From Pseudomonas taiwanensis (GTDB lineage Bacteria > Pseudomonadota > Gammaproteobacteria > Pseudomonadales > Pseudomonadaceae): a stretch of DNA of 64,000 nt. Every line of letters starts with the position of its first letter. Within the stretch, counting starts at the first letter, position 1. Below, one piece after another: positions 60,616 to 64,000 of this stretch. The notes beneath the pieces were generated by a model, which was not told where the DNA came from, did not search any database, and worked only from the letters and a program-made list of their open reading frames with translations. The position numbers and the translations under genes were made by a program. The stretch is from NCBI RefSeq assembly GCF_013393345.1, contig NZ_QJRF01000071.1, positions 1-64,000 of the forward strand. The letters are read 5' to 3'.

Positions 60616-61568
60616 GCGCCCAGAGCCGGGCCGCCGGCCCCAGCGAACAGGTGGTACGCCAAGCCATCCACTGGATGATGCGCCTGCATGGCAGTGGCGA
60701 TGCTGAACTGCAGAAGGCCTGCGAGCACTGGCGCGGGCAGGACGCCGACCACGAATTGGCCTGGCAGCGGGTTCAGCAACTCGACCGCGAACTCGGCCTG
60801 GCCATGCCCGGAACCGGCCTGGTGCTGGACAACGCCCGCGCAGGACTGCGCCGGCGCCAGGCACTCAAGCTGCTCTCCGGCGTTGCCGTCGGCGGCGCGG
60901 CCCTGTGGCTGACCCGCGACATCACCCCCTGGGAGCGCCTCACCGCCGACCTCGCCACCGCAACCGGTGAACGACGCGGCCTGGCGCTCAACGATGGCAG
61001 CCAGCTGCAACTGAATACCGATTCGGCTGTGGATATCCGCTTCGATTCCCGGCTGCGGCTGATCGAGCTGCGCCGGGGCGAGATCCTTCTCAGCAGCGCC
61101 ATCCAGTCCACACCGATGCGCGTCCGCACCGCCCATGCCCAAGTGGAAGCCAACGCCGCGCGTTTCGTGCTGCATCAGGGCAAGACGGCTTCGCGACTCA
61201 GCGTGTTGCAGGGCAGCGTGGCACTGACCCCGTCGCGTGGGCTGTCGAAACACGTCATCGAAGCCGGTCAGAGCTTCGACGTCACCCACGAAATCGTTCG
61301 ACCGGTCCAGCAATTGAACATGGAAGCCGGTGCGTGGGTGGACGGCCTGATCGTCACCCGCGACATGCGTCTGGCCGACTTCCTCGCGGAAGTGGGTCGC
61401 TATCGCCATGGCCGCCTGGCCTGCGCCGAGGCAATCGCCGACCTGCGTCTGTCCGGCGTGTTCCGCCTGGAAGACACCGACAAGCTGCTGGCGCTGCTGC
61501 CGCGCACGCTGCCGGTGCAGTTGCACTACCGCACGCGGTGGTGGGTGATGGTGGAAGCGCGGGTTTGA
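60612..61568 (+). CDS. FecR-type sigma regulator
   Basis: A 318-residue transmembrane regulator. The cytoplasmic N-terminal domain (1-80) has EQVVRQAIHWMMRLHGSGDA and the CEHWRGQDADHELAWQRVQ segment that contacts the sigma factor. One helix (about 95-115) crosses the membrane, and a periplasmic FecR domain begins near TGERRGLALNDGSQLQLNTD. It receives the signal from the receptor's STN domain. Coupled to the sigma gene and followed by the receptor. Confidence 0.93.
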   Translation: MSAQSRAAGPSEQVVRQAIHWMMRLHGSGDAELQKACEHWRGQDADHELAWQRVQQLDRELGLAMPGTGLVLDNARAGLRRRQALKLLSGVAVGGAALWLTRDITPWERLTADLATATGERRGLALNDGSQLQLNTDSAVDIRFDSRLRLIELRRGEILLSSAIQSTPMRVRTAHAQVEANAARFVLHQGKTASRLSVLQGSVALTPSRGLSKHVIEAGQSFDVTHEIVRPVQQLNMEAGAWVDGLIVTRDMRLADFLAEVGRYRHGRLACAEAIADLRLSGVFRLEDTDKLLALLPRTLPVQLHYRTRWWVMVEARV

Positions 61569-61579
61569 AGCGTGCTTCC

Positions 61580-61675
61580 TGTGGGGGCGAATTCATTCGC
61601 TGAGGGCAGCGCAGCTGCCCCTGTCAGATGGTCGGCGAACCTACAGTCCGCGTAGCGAATGAATTCGCCCCCACA
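61580..61675. repeat. 96-bp structured repeat, second complete copy
   Basis: The same 21-bp terminal arms and 54-base centre length as 12961-13056, with a different inner hairpin (GGGCAGCGCAGCTGCCC) and the shared GGTCGG motif. It separates the FecR and receptor genes. Confidence 0.75.
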
Positions 61676-61778
61676 AGATCCTGCCCAGCATTTCTGAAAT
61701 TTTTTGGCGGGTTTTTCCGCCTGCCCCGGCAAGGGGAATGAATCCCATTAACCTTTGCCGATCCCCACGGATGTTTTC

Positions 61779-64000
61779 ATGACCGCACCTCGCGCTTCCC
61801 GCCTTGCCCTCGCCATTCGTGGCGCCCTGTTGTCTGCCGCGCTGGCCGCGCCGTTGCTGCCTGGCGCCGCAGTCGCTGACGAGGCCGTCGCCATCGCCAG
61901 CCGCAACTATGCCATTCCCGCCGGGGCCCTGGATGAGGCGCTGAACCGCTTCGCGCGCGAGGCGGGCATCAATCTCTCCGCCACGCCGGAACAGACCCGT
62001 GGCCTGAAGACCAGCGGCCTGGCAGGCACCTGGTCGGTGCAAGCCGGTCTGGCGCGCCTGCTCGAAGGCACCTCGCTACAGCCCGAAAACCTCGGCGGCG
62101 GCAGCTTCGTGCTGCGCGAGATCCCGGCCGGCAGTGCGCTGGAAGTGCCCAGCACCCAAGTGTTCGCCCTGGGCAACGCCCTGGGCAGCGAGGACGGCTA
62201 CCTGGCCACCCACAGCCAGATCGCCACCAAGACCAGCAAATCGCTGATGGAAACCTCGCAGAGCGTGTCGGTGATCACCCGCGAGCAGATCGACGACCAG
62301 GGCTCCAAGACCGTCCAGCAATCCATGCGCTACACCCCCGGCATCTTCACCGGCCAGGTGGGCGCCTCGAACCGCTACGACTACATCGTCATGCGCGGCT
62401 TCGCCGACAACAGCGTCGACAACGTCTACCTCGACGGCCTGAAGACCATGGGCGACAGCGGCACCTTCAGTTCGATGCAGGTGGACCCGTACTTCCTCGA
62501 ACGCATCGATGTGCTCAAGGGCCCGTCCTCGGTGCTCTACGGTCGTAGCCTGCCGGGCGGCCTGGTGGCGCTGACCAGCAAGAAGCCGCTGTACGAGGAT
62601 TACCACCAGGTGCAGGCCACCGTGGGCAACATGAACCAGAAAGGCGTGGGCTTCGACTTCAGCGGTCCGCTGGATGAAGAGAAACGCATCGCTTACCGCC
62701 TGGTAGGCCTGGGCAAGGGCGGCGATACCCAGTTCAATCACACCAAGGAGGAGCGCTACGCCATCGCTCCGACGCTCGCCATCGATTTCAGCGAAGACAC
62801 CACCCTGACCCTGCAGGGCTACCTGCAGCACGACCCGAATGGCGGCTACCACAGCGGCGTGCCGGCCGACGGCAGTGTGTTCCAGCACAACGGTCAGCGC
62901 ATCAGCCGCGAGTTCTTCGACGGCGAGCCGGGCCTGGATGACTTCGACCGGATGCAACGCATGTTCGGCTACCAGCTGGAGCACCGCTTCAACGATATCT
63001 GGACCGCGCGACAGAACTTCCGCTATCTCAGCTCGGACGTCGACCTGTCGCAGGTCTACGGCTATCAGTGGACCGCCCCCGACAGCAACGAACTGAACCG
63101 CTACTTCAGCGGCGCCAGCGAGGAGCTCGAGGCTTACATCATCGACAACATGATGCAGGCTGAATTCAACTGGGGCAGCGCCCGCCACACCCTGCTCACC
63201 GGCCTCGACTACCAGCGCCGCAAGACCCATGTGGACTGGACGTCCGGCGTCTCCACGCCGCTCAACGCCTTCGACCCGATCTATGGCGACGAGAGCCTGA
63301 GCTTCCTCTCCGAAGACAACCACACCCGCCGCCTGGAGCAGACCGGCCTGTACATGCAGGACCTGATCGATGTGGACCAGTGGCGCTTCTCGCTCGGCAT
63401 GCGCCAGGACTGGGTGGACGTCTCCGACGAAAACCGCACCACGCAAACCAAGAGCGATGAGCAATGGAGCAAGTTCACCGGCCGCGCCGGCGTGCTCTAC
63501 CTCTTCGAGAACGGCATCGCGCCCTACATCAGCTACTCCGAGTCGTTCAACCCGAACGCCTACTCCGACGCTTCCGGCAAGGCCCTGGAGCCTACCGAGG
63601 GCAAGCAGTGGGAAGCCGGCCTGAAGTTCCAGCCCGAAGGCAGCAACAGCATGTACACCGCCTCGGTGTTCCACATCACCCAGGAGAACGTCGCCTCCAA
63701 GCTGCCCCAGGACAACTTCTTCACGTCGGTTGGCAAGGTGCGCTCCAAGGGTATCGAGCTGGAAGCCCACACCCAGGTCAGCGAGAACTTCAAGGTCCTG
63801 GCCAGCTACACCTACACCGACATTACCTACGCCAAGGCACTGGACGGCAACCAGGGCAACACCCCGAACCAGGCGCCCAAGCACATGGCTTCCATCTGGG
63901 GTGACTACAACTTCAATGCGGGCGCCCTGGACGGCCTGCGCACCGGGCTCGGCGTGCGCTACGTCGGCAAGACCTGGGCGGACAAGGAGAACACCCTGCA
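61779..64000 (+). CDS. TonB-dependent siderophore receptor with STN domain (partial)
   Basis: The first 740 residues of an outer-membrane receptor; the end lies beyond the window. A signal peptide (to about residue 34) precedes an STN signalling domain (about 40-115, YAIPAGALDEALNRFAREAG). The plug follows with LMETSQSVSVITREQIDDQG and the LKGPSSVLYGRSLPGGLV segment, then barrel strands. Its STN domain should pass the ligand signal to FecR. ATG at 61779 gives the signal peptide MTAPRASRLALAIRGALL. The siderophore cannot be identified; FiuA, FoxA and FpvA-like receptors share this architecture. Confidence 0.94.
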   Translation, partial: MTAPRASRLALAIRGALLSAALAAPLLPGAAVADEAVAIASRNYAIPAGALDEALNRFAREAGINLSATPEQTRGLKTSGLAGTWSVQAGLARLLEGTSLQPENLGGGSFVLREIPAGSALEVPSTQVFALGNALGSEDGYLATHSQIATKTSKSLMETSQSVSVITREQIDDQGSKTVQQSMRYTPGIFTGQVGASNRYDYIVMRGFADNSVDNVYLDGLKTMGDSGTFSSMQVDPYFLERIDVLKGPSSVLYGRSLPGGLVALTSKKPLYEDYHQVQATVGNMNQKGVGFDFSGPLDEEKRIAYRLVGLGKGGDTQFNHTKEERYAIAPTLAIDFSEDTTLTLQGYLQHDPNGGYHSGVPADGSVFQHNGQRISREFFDGEPGLDDFDRMQRMFGYQLEHRFNDIWTARQNFRYLSSDVDLSQVYGYQWTAPDSNELNRYFSGASEELEAYIIDNMMQAEFNWGSARHTLLTGLDYQRRKTHVDWTSGVSTPLNAFDPIYGDESLSFLSEDNHTRRLEQTGLYMQDLIDVDQWRFSLGMRQDWVDVSDENRTTQTKSDEQWSKFTGRAGVLYLFENGIAPYISYSESFNPNAYSDASGKALEPTEGKQWEAGLKFQPEGSNSMYTASVFHITQENVASKLPQDNFFTSVGKVRSKGIELEAHTQVSENFKVLASYTYTDITYAKALDGNQGNTPNQAPKHMASIWGDYNFNAGALDGLRTGLGVRYVGKTWADKENTL

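Noticed and set aside
62076-63884. Long minus-strand open frame opposite the TonB receptor
   Set aside because: The plus strand encodes an unmistakable receptor; the antisense frame is Val/Ala/Gly-rich with no domain.
1-64000. tRNA, rRNA, CRISPR array, insertion sequence or integrase/attachment site
   Set aside because: No cloverleaf-like sequence, regular spaced repeats, transposase or integrase gene was recognised on either strand.

Overview
The window is high-GC DNA from a Pseudomonas-type gammaproteobacterium. From memory, gene order from xseB–ispA–dxs through the riboflavin/nusB/thiL/pgpA run, nrdR, the CnoX thioredoxin, the zinc-responsive ABC locus, oprG and two sugar-nucleotide genes follows the Pseudomonas aeruginosa PA4042–PA4069 order. 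The cobalamin genes resemble the PA2903–PA2910 and PA2942–PA2948 blocks. A phenol hydroxylase cluster, a single-chain acyl-CoA carboxylase inserted between ispA and dxs, and many short dispersed repeats make this a different species from P. aeruginosa. No tRNA, rRNA, insertion sequence or CRISPR array was seen.

Layout. 1–3255: a Tle1-like (DUF2235) lipase, probably a type VI secretion effector, followed by two near-identical DUF2931 lipoproteins (probable immunity proteins) and the stub of a third copy. 3552–9138 (minus): an outer-membrane SphA-type protein and the multicomponent phenol hydroxylase dmpPONMLK, divergent from its sigma-54 activator gene dmpR (9521–11224). The intergenic region carries a -24/-12 promoter, an IHF-like site and a DmpR/XylR-like upstream inverted repeat. 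11315–12803: a lipoprotein and a TSUP transporter. 13160–21652: xseB, ispA and dxs, with a PAP2 phosphatase, a 1089-residue acyl-CoA carboxylase and an epoxide-hydrolase-like gene between ispA and dxs.

22074–31758 (minus): nrdR, ribD, an FMN riboswitch, ribE, ribBA, ribH, nusB, thiL, pgpA, a periplasmic binding protein, a retropepsin-like protease, ribA, a membrane protein and a BtuF-like protein. 31871–39635: a YscW-type lipoprotein, a methyltransferase, CnoX, a Zur-type locus (zrgA, ABC ATPase, permease, DUF3299), OprG with an Anr-like box, and a nucleotide-sugar epimerase pair. 40625–48185: cobM, cobE, cbtA and cbtB on the minus strand and cobW–cobN on the plus strand, with two back-to-back cobalamin riboswitches between them. 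48246–52524: a YihY membrane protein, a DAHP synthase and the ChlI/VWA partners expected for CobN. 52572–59929: a ferredoxin-like protein, cobK and cobL on the minus strand, and cobG–cobH–cobI–cbiG/cobJ on the plus strand behind a third cobalamin riboswitch. 60115–64000: a FecI-type sigma factor with a Fur-like box, a FecR regulator and a truncated TonB-dependent siderophore receptor.

Together the genes encode phenol-to-catechol oxidation, riboflavin and isoprenoid synthesis, oxygen-dependent cobalamin synthesis with cobalt uptake, and zinc and iron acquisition. The most interesting regulatory element is a complete transcription-attenuation architecture upstream of the DAHP synthase: a 39-codon leader ORF with a run of Tyr/Phe/Trp codons, alternative hairpins, an intrinsic terminator, and then a second Tyr-rich small ORF. 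A further lead is the carboxylase–hydrolase pair splitting ispA from dxs. Also notable are a family of structured repeats, including a perfect 40-bp palindrome 3 bp after dxs, and the apparent absence of cbiD/cobF from the cobalamin genes present.
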